From: Chionoecetes opilio | Taxonomy: Eukaryota > Arthropoda > Malacostraca > Decapoda > Majidae | DNA: 64,000 bases | Reading direction: 5' to 3' | Assembly: GCA_016584305.1 (NCBI GenBank) | Contig: JACEEZ010016214.1 | Location: 85,001 to 149,000, forward strand | In this document: positions 1 through 53,030 of the stretch, one piece after another | Layout: every line of letters begins with the position of its first letter | How positions within the stretch are numbered: position 1 is the stretch's first letter | Notes under the pieces: model-generated | What the model was told of the DNA's origin: nothing | Seen by the model: only the letters and a program-made list of their open reading frames with translations | The model's database searches: none | Made by a program: the position numbers and the translations under genes

Positions 1-2036
1 TAAAAAAAAAAAAAATAATAAAGAAAGAAATCAACAAATTAATAGAAAAATAACTAAAAAATAACTAAAAAATAAAAAATTCAATAAATATAAATAAAAA
101 AAAAAAAAAAAAAAAAAGTAGAGCGTATAATAAATCAATATAAAAAATGTAAAATATGAAACAATCAAAAAATGAAAAAAATAAAAAAATAATGACAAAT
201 AAAATAAAATACCAATTTTTTTTTTTGGGAAATATATAATAAAAAATTAAAAAATTAATTACGTAGTTTTTTTTCTTCTATCTAACTATCTATCTATTGT
301 CCTGGCGACTTTATATTGTTATCTACGGTAGTATTATCCGTATACCTCTAAGGCTAAGTTTTTAAGCTCTTTCCGACAGCGTAGCAACTGACAATCAAGA
401 GTCCAGTGCATGATCAACACCGATGGTGAATAGCGCACGCGCACACACATTTTATGTTACCCAGATTATCAGCCCTATTCACTTATTAAGGAATGGAACA
501 AAATGAAAAAAACCATGTTGCATTATCATCCCAGTCATGTCTGAAGTCTTCATGTAAGCTACCTGATGAGTTCTCTACTACTATTGAAAACGTTTCAGAT
601 TGTAAGTATTAGGAAATATAGAAAACATGATTCTTTCATATTTCATTAAATGCTAATAATGATGATGATGATAATGTTACATTAAAAAGAAAGCAGAAAA
701 ACGAAAACATATCAGGACAAATTCTCAAAAAAGGCCTCAAATGATCCTGTTCTAAATTATATTCCTGGAGACTTGAGTAGCAGGCCTTGACCTTCCGTCA
801 CAGCTCACAACACAATACACGGAACACCGAGGCATCATTATTACTCTCCATGCCTCGAGGACAATAGAAAAGAGAAGACATCAGAAATGTGTTCTTCCAT
901 GTTTGTAGTCATATTATATATCATTCCTACCAAAAAAATTTAATTCGAGCTGTAAAAGTGGTGATAACATTTATTGCTCAAAAAAACGTCCTTCATTGTC
1001 GTGACGTCACACGCAGGACAGGCGCAGGAACCGAGCGGGTCAGTCTGTCAGAGCCGAGCGAGCGTGTACATCCACCACAACATAAGTGGCAAGCCTCAGC
1101 CAGACAACACCACCAAGAACCGCGTGTGTCCGGCTGATGACGCCACCACCAATGATGGAGATTTTTGGAGTCACGTCAAATTTGGGCAACTTTAAATCTT
1201 ATTCTGATATATTTCTTGCTTTTTTTTCTTTAAAATTATAATGTTTAAAGTTATTTTTAAGTCTTGGCATCTATTGGCCAACCTTTTACTATATAAAAAA
1301 TTTGTTAGGCAGCTCGTCTATTCACAAATATTTCATGAATGGGAGCATTGTACTGCCGTACCAGGTACATTTGTTTACTTTTGACTACTTTCCTTTTACA
1401 AACTGATATTTACAAATCTCTGAGTGTGGTGTAGGTTATCTTATTTTGTCACAAATGCACATTCACACATACATCTGTACACATTCACACAAACACAGTT
1501 ACATACATACACATACATTATGAAATAAAAGAGCCTGGATATTCAAGAGAACTGTGAAAAATTTAGAAAATTAAGATGTTTGAATAACATAAAGTATAGT
1601 ATTCCTCAAAGAAATGTCGATGCCTGGAATAGACTAGAAGAAGGGATAGAGGTAAAAAGTGTACATTAACTGAAGGAGAAACTTGATAAAACAGATATGG
1701 AGACAGGGCCACACTCATATAGCTCAGGCACTGTACGCTACAATTAGTTAGTTGAATACCGTACATAGACGGTAGAAAATGTCTCTGTTGAATAATTGAC
1801 GGTGAAATCGGAATCCAAAGGTTCACATACCAAGGTGACAACTCAATCCTTATCCATATTTTCTATGCAAGGTGAACAGCAGCTTTAGTGTAATAGAAAA
1901 TCAATAAAAACAACCTCCATTTTGGTAAACTGAGCTAATCTTCTCTGCTGTCAACGTCACTTTATCAAAATGAAATGATTCCCTCTATATTCATAACTTA
2001 GAGTAGGATCCAAAATCCAATACTGGTAGACAATAC
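1..2036. other. Gene-free, downstream of SMC6
   Basis: A/T-rich start (1-290), then unique-looking sequence that should include the SMC6 3'UTR just below 2037. A minus-strand AATAAA lies at 970-975 but is over 1 kb from the stop, so I do not assign it. No supported gene. Confidence 0.5.
301..330. repeat. Solo end of MITE family B
   Basis: CCTGGCGACTTTATATTGTT then ATCTACGGTA matches the right terminus of 44481-45135. Confidence 0.6.
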
Positions 2037-42721
<40,685 letters not shown>

Positions 42722-43107
42722 CTGTTATGGACAAAGAAAAATAATTTAATACAACATTTTTTTCTCTTAAACATGTTGGGTGGCACTTGTCTCTAAGCAG
42801 ATGATTCATAAACAATGAAAACAATTGCAAATTCTAAGTATACAAAACAATATTACAATATTAGATTGGACTTGTTTAAAAAAAATGATAATTCACAAAC
42901 CCTCCGCAAATCTTACACACAAACACTTACTTTCTGCTCTCATTTATCCTCTAAAATAATTTTGTTCTTATACAGTATATATTTTTTCTTAGCTTGATTT
43001 TCACAAACCTTTATGTATTATTTTTCACAAATTATAAACCGTATGTGTCTGAATGCCCGCATATGGATGTGTACAGTCTAACCTGTTACTGCAAATGGTC
43101 CTTACCA

Positions 43108-43508
43108 AGGCTGTGGAGTCAAATTCAGAGTCGGGCTATTGGAGTCAGTCAGAAAAAATGTACCGACTCCGACTCCTAATAAATTTAATTATACTTATAT
43201 AATATAAATCAAATGATATGTTGAAATTTACAATTTCACATTTTGTAATTTGGTTGACCTTTTTTCAGGATATATATATACGTATTTCAACTTCAAGTTT
43301 TCCGCAAATTTCAAAATACAGTATAACACATATTATGATGTTTATATTGGTGAAGTTAGTATGCTATGAAAAAAGCAAAGCACAGTGGATATACATATAT
43401 TGTATAGTACATATATTGATATGTTTATGCATAAGTAGAGGAGTCTGTGTCGGGAGTATCATATAAAGGAGACGCATTCGGAGTTGGTCTTGTGTACCGA
43501 CTACACTC
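43108..43508. mobile_element. Degenerate MITE-like repeat
   Basis: Begins AAGGCTGTGGAGTC with many GGAGTC/GACTCC motifs and ends CCGACTACACTCTCCTGGTCC, giving weak inverted termini. Family uncertain. Confidence 0.35.
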
Positions 43509-44480
43509 TCCTGGTCCTTACTATGAATTTTCTATAACTAAGATCTCTGAAGTCGCACGCAAGTTAAGTCGAGGTAATATTAATGTATTAAAGTAATCTA
43601 AAAAATTGGGTATAATTTCAGCATTGGGCAGTACAATTTTTTTTTTATTATTTATGTCATCGTGTAGATCTTTTCATTATGTGTACTTTGAATCCCATCC
43701 ATGGTGCAATTCAATAATAATGGATAAACATTTAAGCCAGAAACGGTTAAGTTAGTTTAACTCAGATTCGGTTAAGTTAGACGTGGGGATTGATTTAGTA
43801 ACAGAGGATATCACACACCCACAAAAAATTATCAATACTACGAGGTTTTATGGGTTGTTTGCGGGGCGCCTCCTACCCATACCTGTAAACAAACATTGAT
43901 TTCCACCAAAAACGAGTGCCAGATTAATTTAAAACACATACAGACTATTCAGGACAACAAAGCTTTGGTCTCGAAATCAGTGGTAAATACCCAATAGCGA
44001 AAATCAACCAGAAATTGATTTGGTCTTAAAGTAGTACTACCATGTTAATATTTAAGCTGGCGTTTAAATTAATACAGCGGTTGGTAAATTTTCATTAATG
44101 GGCAACCACCGATTTCGAGGTAAAAACTTAGTTTTCGTGATTGGTTTTGATGTGTTTTGGAATGAATCTGGCACTCGGATGTTGTGAGGTGTGGAGGGTG
44201 CCCGCCCACCACCTGCCCCGGATACCTTGCTCCGCTTTGCACTGTCATAGTATTGATAATTTATTTTTTCTTGATATTATCTGTTACGAAACCAAACTCC
44301 ACCTCTAACCTAACCTAAACTTATTCTGATTTACCTAACTTAACAGTTTCTGGATGAAATAACGGTAGATTTTTGGAACGGTTAGACTACATGTAACGAC
44401 ATTATTATTCAATTACGCCATGGGAAATGGGTTTCAAAATACTCCGAATAAAGTAATCTACACGATGATATGGGTAAAAA

Positions 44481-45135
44481 TCCTACCGTAGATAACAGTG
44501 AAGTCGCCAGTTCTACATTTTTTTGTTATTTACAGACGTGTGGTGGCGTTAATACTTACATTTGTACATCCATGATTTCAGGAAAGTTAGAAGGGTCTAT
44601 CTGGAAAGTCTGTGTCATTTTGTGTCTTCATCTGTGTCATATTAGGGCTATAAATGAACAAATTACAAAAATAAAACCGAGTGGCGACCTCACTATACCT
44701 ACTACAGTAAAGTCGCCAGCTAGTATTTTAACCCAACAGTTGAGTCGCCACTCTGGGGAATTCAGGGAAATTAGAGGTAAAGTAAAACAAATCTCTATAT
44801 ATATTAGCTGCAGAAGATGCTTGGATATATAAAAATTCCTCTGCCAACGTGAAAATAAATTCTATTCAAGTTTGAAAGATCTGGCAAGTCTGTGTCTTGT
44901 CGCCCGAAAAGCTACTGTTTACTGTCTGTCATCGCGCGAAGAAAAACGTGAGAAGCCAAATGCGCAACAGTTATATATGCAGATACAAAGCATAAAACAA
45001 CGCTGAAACAGGGTAGATTATACAGTCATGATATAAACTACTGTGTAACATCTTCAGTGGCACATAAAAATCAGTAGTGATGCTATAATTCGTAATATTT
45101 GGCGCCTGGCGACTTCACTGTTATCTACGGTAGGA
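44481..45135. mobile_element. Foldback MITE, family B (TCCTACCGTAGATAACA ends)
   Basis: Left TCCTACCGTAGATAACAGTG plus AAGTCGCCAG, mirrored exactly at 45106-45135. Further GTCGCC copies lie inside. Non-coding. Related ends lie at 301-330 and 51111-51376. Confidence 0.85.
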
Positions 45136-45445
45136 CTTTTGAAAGGTTCATGGAACTGTCACCGATAGGAATTCTCACCGAAACACCAACCGAGAACTCT
45201 CGCCGACAATGGAACACTCACCAACGTGGAAAATTTTGGAGACAGTTCCACTTGTAATAGATGAAAAGGAAGAATAAAGACTATTTCACATTTTTCACAT
45301 GTCCCAAAACACGAAAACTGCAGTTTGACATTGGTAACGTAACCTAACCTAACTGGGAGGCATTCCCCAGACTCTCCCGCTCATTCACTAACCTAACCTT
45401 GACATTGATTAACTGACCAACATAACCTAACCTGACTGTTTAGGC

Positions 45446-47784
45446 CAGAGGTCGGCCAGCGGTTACGCCCCAACACAGGGGCGTAACACTATGTTTGTCA
45501 CAAAATACCGTGTGGACGTCTGTATCGTAATTTTAATTATTGTATGCATTTTTTTTACTATGTAAAGGTTTTGCATGTATTCGTGTCTAACATGTGGATC
45601 ATTATTTCGCACTTTGTGCTTATTCTTTTTTTTTTCTTTCTTTTTAGCCAATCATCATGTCTGCAATTGTTAAGAAGAGGAAAGTGGACCTCGAGTGTGG
45701 GCCTTCAACCCTGAGTGGGAGAAGTATTTTTTCACTGAATGCTTTGGACAGGCCCAGTGCCTCATTTGCTTGGAGACTGTGGCTGTCCTCAAAGAGTATA
45801 ATATGCGCCGCCACTGGGAGACACAGCACCAAGCATCGAGCTTTGCATCGATGTCTGCTGCCGAGAGGAAGGAGGCCATTGTCAAACTGTCAGGCAACCT
45901 GCAGAAAAGCACTTCACTCTTCCGTAAGCAGACTACTGAGGCTGGCAAAGTGACGCGCGCCAGCTATGAGGTTTCCCGCCTCCTTGCTCGCCGGATGAAG
46001 CCATTCACAGACGGGGACTTTATCAAGGAATGCATCATGGTTGTGATAGATTCCCTCTGTCCTGAAAAGCGTTCTGCCTTTGAAAGTGTGAGCCTTTCAC
46101 CCCGCACTGTTTGTCGTCGCATTGAGGAGATGTCAGACGCGTAAACGACTCGCTTAAGACCTGTTGCTCAAATTTTGATGCCTTCTCTCTCGCTCTTGAT
46201 GAGAGCACAGACATGAAGGACACAGCCCAGCTGGCGATTTTCATTCGTGGAGTCACTGCTGCCCTTCAGGTTTATGAGGAGTTTCTCCAGCTTGTTCCAT
46301 TGCACGGCACCACCACTGGGCAAGACATCTTCGACGCCGTGCTTCAGTGTGTGAAGCAACACTCCCTCGACCTGTCCCATCTCGTGTGCGTGACGACCAA
46401 CGGTGCCCCAGCAATGACTGGAAAGAAGAAGGGTGCCGCCTCACTGCTAGTGCGTCACTGTGAGGCCGCCGGACACACCCAGCCCATCCACAAGGTGCAC
46501 TGCATCATCCACCAAGAGTCCCTGTGCTCCAAGTCTGCCAACCTTACTGAAGTCATGTCTGTAGTCGTGAAGGTTGTCAACTCCATCCTCTCCCGCAGCC
46601 TTAACCACCGCCAGTTCCAGGCACTAACGGACGAAGTCAACGCACACTATGGTGACCTGCTTTACTTCTGTGAGGTCCGCTGGTTGGGTCATGGAGCCAT
46701 GCTGTCCCACGTGTGCAACCTGTAGGAGATCGCCACCTTCCTCCGTCAAAAGAACCTCCCCGGTGCTGATCATTTTTTCAACCCGCAATGGCTTGCTCGT
46801 CTGGCCCTGCTCACAGATATCACTACTCACCTAAATGACCTCAATGTGAAGCTGCAAGGCAAAAACATTCTAGTCACAGACATGTATTCGCACATCACCG
46901 CCTTCGAGGTAAAGCTGCACTTGTGGGAGGCTCAACTGGCTGCTGGTCAGTTTATGCATTTTCCGCGTATTGCAGCTTGTGCACCTGATGACGTGGACCT
47001 TGAACACTTGTGTTGGTGTTGTCACCTCTTTGCGGGAGGAATTTGCCTCCCGTTTCACAGGTGTCAGGCCACTGGCTCCGGGCTTCAAGCTGTTCACCTC
47101 CCCCTTTGACTTCCCTGTGGACGAAGCCCCTGCCCCCCCGCAGATGAGTTGGTGGAGCTTCAGTGTAATGACGAACTGACGGCAAAGTACCGTACCGCTT
47201 CTCCACTGTCCTTCTTCTGTGACCTCGTCCTCGACCTCGTCCTCCCTTCTAACAAATTTCCAAATTACATTGAGCATGTAAAACGCATCGTTGCTATGTT
47301 TGGCAGCACTTACTGTTGTGAACAACTCTTTTCAAAAATTAAATATACAAAGTCTCGCATTCGCTCCCAGCTAAGTGACCGCCACCTCAATGACATTCTG
47401 CTCTTGTCTACCTCATCAATCGATCCAGACATTGAATCACTTCTCCATGGCAAACCGCACCAACCATCCCACTAATTTGCATGTCTCTTGATAAAACTGT
47501 TTTCTGCAGTCACTGATTTGCATGTTTTTCAATAAATTTCTAGTAATCTAGTCACTGGTTTGCCTGATTTTCTACAAAATTTTTGTATATTGTTACAAAC
47601 TGTTTTCTGCAGTCACTGATTTGCATGTTTTCAATAAATATCTTGTAATCTAGTCACTGGTTTGCCTGCTTTTCTACAAATTTTTTGTACACTGTCACTT
47701 TTGGGTTCTCTTTGGCACTCCGGCCCGCAGGCTACTCCTAGAAGCTTTCTCTGGCCCTCACACTGAAAAGGTTGCCGACCCCTG
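45446..47784 (+). mobile_element. hAT transposon with BED-finger transposase
   Basis: Tips CAGAGGTCGGCCAGCGG and (reversed) CAGGGGTCGGCAACC with an 8-bp duplication GTTTAGGC at 45438-45445 and 47785-47792. The 57.9-kb paralogue shows the empty site. Confidence 0.92.
45657..47475 (+). pseudogene. hAT transposase (BED finger, GTF2IRD2/ZBED-like), broken
   Basis: An inactive transposase of the hAT group related to GTF2IRD2- and ZBED-type proteins. Visible are a BED-type zinc finger with C-L-I-C and H-x-x-x-x-H (about 45760-45830), an RNase H-like core with LALDESTDMKDTAQLAIF (about 46190-46245), VHCIIHQESLC (C-x-x-H-type, about 46494-46527) and EVRWLGHG. The C-terminal dimerisation block is FGSTYCCEQLFSKIKYTKSR. 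Lesions: loss of frame near 46142, a TAG at 46723-46725, and shifts near 47010 and 47130. Codons are G+C-richer than the flanks. Whether a host function remains is unlikely given the breaks. Confidence 0.9.
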
Positions 47785-48420
47785 GTTTAGGCTATTGCTG
47801 GTATTTAATCCCTGAATGCAGAAACATGGGTAAAAGTTAATTAAATGTATATATGGTAAAATTTTAGTCCTTTCTCGCCCTTATTAGTGGACTTTTTTCC
47901 TCCAGACATTCACAGATCCCTTCAGATACCTCTAAAACGTAATTATAAAGTGGGAGAGATAAAAAAGTTTAAAAAAATTACTAACCTAACCTGGTAAAAT
48001 TCTAGTTTTTTCCCGCCTTTAGGTCTCGCTAAGAGGTTATTAGTAAGGTTAAGTTAGTAATATTATTTTGGGGGGTCCAGGGCGGAGGTAATATGGGGGG
48101 TAGGGGGGGTTGAAGGGGGCATCCTTCCCCGATTCTAAAATTACGTTTTAGAGGTATCTGAAGGGATCTGTGAATGTCTGGAGAAAATAAAACCATTAAT
48201 ATGGGCGGGAAAGGGACTAGAATTTTACCGTATATATTGAGTACTGTATTATATCACGATCAGGAACTGGAACTGTCGCCGAAAATAGGAACACTCGCCG
48301 ACGTCAGCGAGAAATTCTATCGGCAAGACTTACAGGTACCTTTTCAAAGACCACTACCGAAATAATACCCAGCGGTTTAAACAATTTGGCTTCATGTAAA
48401 AGAGAGAGAGAGAGATTGAA

Positions 48421-48619
48421 GCCCAGTACGTAATTTCCATGGTAATTTGGGTACCATTAGACGATTTTTAGTGAATATAAAAAATACTTTATAGATATCT
48501 ATGACCTGTTTAGAATCTTTGTCGACTAACTAATTTGGTATATTCAGCTACTTTTCGTAATTTCATGGCTAACAACAAACGATTTCATATAGCAAAGGAA
48601 AGATCTGGGCGTGAAGGGG
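48421..48619 (+). mobile_element. piggyBac-like MITE (family A), left end degraded
   Basis: GCCCAGTACGTAATTTCC to TCTGGGCGTGAAGGGG, with TTAA at 48620-48623 on the right only. Confidence 0.8.
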
Positions 48620-48699
48620 TTAAGAGAGTCAGGGTGAATGAGGAGACCTGCTACATCTCAGTGTGGCTGGCTAGGGTTACTGGAATATGTATGGTCCGC

Positions 48700-48768
48700 G
48701 TTGGTAAAATGGATGGGTTGAGTTGATTGATACAAAATGGCAATGGGCCGAGCTGGACCTCCACCAAT
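48700..48768 (-). mobile_element. MULE terminal-repeat fragment
   Basis: GGGTTGAGTTG then AATGGGCCGAGCTGGACCTC repeats the subterminal motif of the element at 22327-23378. A similar piece lies at 59879-59962. Confidence 0.5.
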
Positions 48769-49285
48769 AATACCAGAGATCCGGGGGTGTAAGGCAGGGG
48801 AATGGGGATGAAGGGGAGTCAGTAACACTACAGGTAGAAGGGCCAGGGGGTGATGGGTTGGGGGAGGAGGTTGCCACGACAAGAGGGCGTCCCGAGTCAT
48901 GGGGAGTGAAGGCCGAGGCATCCACACAACAAATAACGTTACGGCAGTCATATTTGCCTTCATATCAACAAATTAGCCATTACCTTAGCAGCACTACAGG
49001 TTATAGGCGTGACAGTGGCGGTCTAGACATAATACTAGCCTGCAGGAACCACTGACAAACATTCTACACAGGATCTGGGGAGGTAAACAAACAGAGATAC
49101 AGAGATGTTTACAAATCTACTGAACAATTGTAGTGTCCTATATCTCCGTTTATCCAATCCATCAAGCTTCAAAACCACTAATTTATATAACATGGCAATA
49201 GCAAGACTACTAATTATTGCATACCACATATTGAGAGTAATACAGACTCCCTGAATTAATGAAAATATCCCTTCAAAGTACTCAC

Positions 49286-49335
49286 TTTGACCAAGCTCCC
49301 GCTTCCCGCCTCGATTATTAGCGCTCCCGCCACTC
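49286..49335 (-). promoter_or_regulatory. SMC6: Probable SMC6 non-coding first exon and promoter
   Basis: The SMC6 ATG directly follows a splice acceptor, so a 5'UTR exon must lie upstream. The best candidate is this GC-rich segment ending TTGGTCAAA before a GTGAGT donor. It contains two GGCGGGA motifs resembling E2F sites, common in S-phase genes. The left boundary (transcription start) is a guess. Confidence 0.4.
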
Positions 49336-49610
49336 AGTGTTGCCAACCTGCCAGGCGCGCTCTCCGGCGTTTTTCCCTAGACCCACCCTCGATACTTCCT
49401 TTTTTGCCGTTAAACTTCCCCAGACTTCTTTTAAATGTATTTGCTGACGATTTTACTGGTAGCTGCACGCTTGAAGCCTACCATCACCCCACCTCCAAGA
49501 AAGCCTACTACTACCTTAATGAACCTATAATATAGGTAATGAACCTCAATTATCCTATATGAACTTCAATAGCAGAATATATTTTGTTTAGTTTGTTTGT
49601 TTAGAGGATA

Positions 49611-49722
49611 TGGGTTCTCCGTAGTGTAGTGGTTAGCACGCTCGGCTCACAACCGAGAAGTCCCGGGTTCGATCCCCGGGCGGAGCGGTAGATCACTACG
49701 GCTGTGAGGAATTAACCTCTAA
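49611..49722 (+). mobile_element. tRNA-Val-derived SINE, internally deleted plus copy
   Basis: tRNA-like head at 49615-49688 with anticodon loop CTCACAA (CAC, Val), A box TAGTGTAGTGG and B box GGTTCGATCCC. Only about five acceptor-stem pairs form and no terminator follows. The head joins directly to the 3' end GGTAGATCACTACGGCTGTG, lacking the body. Confidence 0.75.
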
Positions 49723-49734
49723 ACAAACAAACAA

Positions 49735-49976
49735 ACAAACAATTCCTCACAGCCGTAGTGATCTACCACTGCTGCTTAGTGTTGGCCGAAGCCACCACCC
49801 CGGGAGGAGGGTCATAAACCCCCGGCTAACACCCGGTACCCATTCACTGCTGGGTGGACAGGGGCTCGGGAGTTAAGAAAGACCACCCATCTATCTCTCT
49901 CTATTCCCTCCGCCCGGGAATCGAACCCGGGACTTCTCGGTTGTGAGCCGAGCGTGCTAACCACTACACTACGGAG
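49735..49976 (-). mobile_element. tRNA-Val-derived SINE, full-length minus copy
   Basis: Read on the minus strand: tRNA-Val-like head (49976-49908), about 165 bp of body, the 3' end GATCACTACGGCTGTGAGGA and a (GTTT)n tail. The tail is shared with the plus copy, so the two SINEs are tail to tail. Confidence 0.8.
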
Positions 49977-49990
49977 TACCCGTACCTGTA

Positions 49991-50511
49991 CTTAATGTAC
50001 TTACGATTATTGCGTAAGTAGGGTCTTCTGTTTTGTAGATTTCCTGTCATTCTTATCACAGGTGGCTTATTGGAAGAATCTTATTTAAATTGTAGCATGT
50101 ATAGCCTTATCAAATGTTGCTTTGGCATGCCGCATGAAGCAACCCATTGAGGGTTGATGTGTTTAGCTGGTTCCTTGTTTTAGTTTTCATTAAATTTAAT
50201 TGTATGTGAAATACACTAAATTTGTCCATAATGCAAATTCATACAAGATTTTCCCTAGATTTTGACTGAAATTTTTATTTTCTTCCCTTTTTACCTCCAA
50301 GGGTCCATTTTTCCCTTGAAAAGGGAAATTTCCCTAGACCTGGCTACACTGCGTCACTATGTAAAGTTGCCAGTTTTGGTTTAACGTGATATATATTTGA
50401 ATGAAGATTGGTTAAAACTCCCGCCATCAGGCAAAGAGCCCATGCAAAGCCGTCTGTATGTATAGAGACGGCTTTGGCCCATGTCACTCAGAAAAAGGGT
50501 GACGAATGGTA
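49991..50511. other. Intergenic, nothing recognised
   Basis: Unassigned sequence between the tail-to-tail SINEs and a partial family D element. A short inverted repeat with ATAGAGCTCA follows near 50750-50805. Confidence 0.4.
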
Positions 50512-50637
50512 GGGGAAAATTACCATACGCTGGCAAACACGGGCGGCAAGTGGAGTTTGTTGGTCCTCCACCTAGCTCCGACGGGCGGCATTTGGCTTGA
50601 AGCCGCTAGATCGTGACGTCAGTGCAAGGCACCTATA
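50512..50637 (-). mobile_element. Partial copy of the foldback element family D
   Basis: AAATTACCATACGCTGG to CAGTGCAAGGCACCTATA matches the arms of the 60695-62658 palindrome. Only one arm end is present. Confidence 0.7.
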
Positions 50638-51110
50638 CCTTCTACAGGACAATGAGTAACTTCTTCAGCAAACTACTGTGTGATGTCTGCTGGTCTTCCA
50701 CGCTCAAGGGCAAGGCAGTTGTTGCAGGGCCCCACAAGTAGACACCACTGAGCTCTATATGAACTCTATATGAAGCTCTATATGTTATTATAGAGCTCAG
50801 TGGTAGACACCAACTTTATATTTCCTTGGTTCGGTCAAGACTTATAGGGAACAATAACTACCGACATTTCGATATATTAAAAAGTGATTACCTTTTTACG
50901 CATCAAGAGGCGTTCTGCAGCGTCCTTATCATGCCAGAACGAGTTCCCGACTTGCCGTGGACTGTGCCCCACGGCCCCCACCACCCAGCTGTCCCATCAC
51001 GGCAGCATTCAGTCACCAGTGTTGCTGACTTGCTGTTCATTATCGTCTAATCAGCACAATCATGACCAAAACACCTCTCATCACACCCCTCTTGTCGCTT
51101 CGATCTCTGC

Positions 51111-51376
51111 CTACCGTAGATAACACTATAGTCGCCAGTCACTCGCCACTGCACTAATGTCGCCAGGCACAATATATTACGAATTTTAGCATCACTAGAG
51201 ACTTTTATGAGGCAGTGAAGAGGCATGCACAGTAGTTTATATTATGTACATCACACTACATGTCTTCAGTGGCACATAAAAGTCTGTAGTGATGCTAAAA
51301 TTCGTAATATATTGTACCTGGCGACATTAGTGCAGTGGCAAGTGACTGGCGACTACAGTAGTGTTATCTACGTTAG
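51111..51376. mobile_element. Foldback MITE, family B, near-complete palindrome
   Basis: CTACCGTAGATAACACTATA plus GTCGCCAG mirrored at the right end. The arms continue through AATATATTACGAATTTTAGC and meet near 51245. Confidence 0.88.
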
Positions 51377-52941
51377 CCTGTATCTTTACTGCAATTAGTT
51401 TTTTTCGATATATTACCATTACATCACAGCTGACTTCTCAAGCGAGTCTGCAACCTTATACACCACTGCTTAACATATGCTGGTCTTGACGTTATTCTGA
51501 ACTATGTATTCACTTATTTGTATGTTTGCATGATTGAGTCAAGCTCGCAATGTCCAGTCTTCTAATCCCAAATAATCATATTCTTTCCATCAATCTATGC
51601 ACACAAGTATTTACACAAGACTTCCTGCGGTAGTGCATTGAACTATTGCTCTATTTGGAAAACTAGCCTTTTCCTTTTCTCTGCTCACAAGTTCATTGCA
51701 GTCCTCACCTTTGTTCCCTCGGTGAAAAAAAAGCCTCCAGCATTTTTTTCTTTCTCCAATCACACATTTGCAAACCATAACTACTCTCGTACTTTCCTCC
51801 GGTTTGTGTAACCCTTTCTGTCTTCCGTCAGGGCTTACTGAATTGTAACCATTCTTATTGCCACTATTTATACTTTCTCAAGATTAATGCTTCTATACAT
51901 GTGGATTACATACACTACACTGTCACATATTCCAAAGTAGGTTTAAGGACTAATTTATAGCCTTTCCTACAATTTCTTCTGTACTACATAAGAGTGCAGT
52001 GCGGGCAATTATTCTTCACAAATCTCTACAAAAGTTATAGGTACTGTGGAAATTATCCACTAACCACCCTCTCAATTAGTGGTAGTTTTGTTACCCCCCA
52101 CCTCCTTGTAATAAGGGAGGTGTTGTTCGCTCACCGTAGGGGAGAGTAGGAATGTGTAATATAATTATAATGATAATGGGTATTAATTAAGGTAATTGAA
52201 GTAAATGAAAAGTATTGGGATATGATAAATGAACATTCCCATTGGTATTAACAATTTGCACATTAATTTGAAACGGCTGGTCATTGGCCACCGTCGGTTT
52301 GACTCGTAGGTAGGATTTGTGGCGGCCGATCACCGCCGCGGCTTGGAGAGTCAGTGTACACTTCCGACCCTCCCGTTTTTAATAACATCTCTCATTGGAC
52401 TTCTGATTAAATAGAGAAGAATTGTATATACGTGCATTTGTATATACAAGTACACTTCCAGACCCTGCGGGAGTAACATCTCTTGCTTATCTTCTCAAAT
52501 TATATAGAGAAGTTGTATATAAACTTTTGTAGACATAGTGTTAAAATCAACAGTGATTATATCCGCCGCGTCTGTTGGTTTGATAACCCGCCTGACGCCA
52601 CCACGACTCTCAGCTCCGCCCTTCACCGCCGGCCTGGCCACTCCGAACGCTTGAGCATTGCAGTATTGATAAGCTTTCATCCCAATTCAACCCTCCTATC
52701 CACCGATAAGTATCTTAGCTAGTACTAGCTGGGGTATTTTGTCGGGATGAGATAAGACAAAGGGTTTTTGAAGGTAAGAACTCTAATTAAATAAATGTTA
52801 GACAAAATTTTCACAGGTATTGATACAAATAATCACAATCTTCTCTATCTCTTCCTTACCCCTAAAACTCTTGGCAGTATGTTTCCTTGTCAAATACTAG
52901 GTGAATGTATAGCAAATAACTGTTTATACTTGTGGTTTACA
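51377..52941. other. Intergenic downstream of RPSA, nothing firm
   Basis: Unassigned. The G+C-richer patches at 52260-52380 and 52555-52660 could be remnants of a retroelement, but no motif supports this. Confidence 0.35.
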
Positions 52942-52947
52942 TTTATT
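52942..52947 (-). terminator. RPSA: RPSA poly(A) signal AATAAA
   Basis: AATAAA begins six bases after the RPSA stop codon on the minus strand, which would give a very short 3'UTR, typical of ribosomal protein mRNAs. Confidence 0.8.
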
Positions 52948-52952
52948 GGGGT

Positions 52953-53030
52953 TTACCAGTTGGTGTTGTCTCCAGTGCCACCCCAGTCTTCAGTAGCTCC
53001 GGCGGGAGTCTGAGAGGCCCAGTCATCTCC
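52953..53030 (-). CDS. RPSA: RPSA final coding exon 6
   Basis: Encodes [18 protein letters not shown] and ends DNTNW with a TAA stop. Acceptor TTTCCAG. The D/E-W-G/A/S motif is typical of the RPSA tail. Confidence 0.96.
   Translation of the reverse strand, partial: GDDWASQTPAGATEDWGGTGDNTNW

Larger units (their letters stand above)
45141..48348. mobile_element. Non-coding inverted-repeat element (family C), copy 1, host of a hAT
   Basis: The left end GAACTGTCACCGATAGGAAT and reversed right end (CTTGCCGATAGAATTTCTCG) are similar. Interrupted by the hAT at 45446-47784. The same sequence without the hAT occurs at 57623-59300. Confidence 0.65.

Noticed and set aside
889..1195. Two overlapping ORFs of 73-82 codons
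   Set aside because: No domain, no conserved motif and no splice evidence in a short G+C-richer patch.
49615..49688. Functional tRNA-Val(CAC) gene
   Set aside because: The acceptor stem pairs poorly, no terminator follows, and a second copy continues into a SINE body, so it is a SINE head.
52483..52722. 79-codon ORF near G+C-rich patches, perhaps an LTR element remnant
   Set aside because: No LTR pair, protease, integrase or reverse transcriptase motif could be seen.
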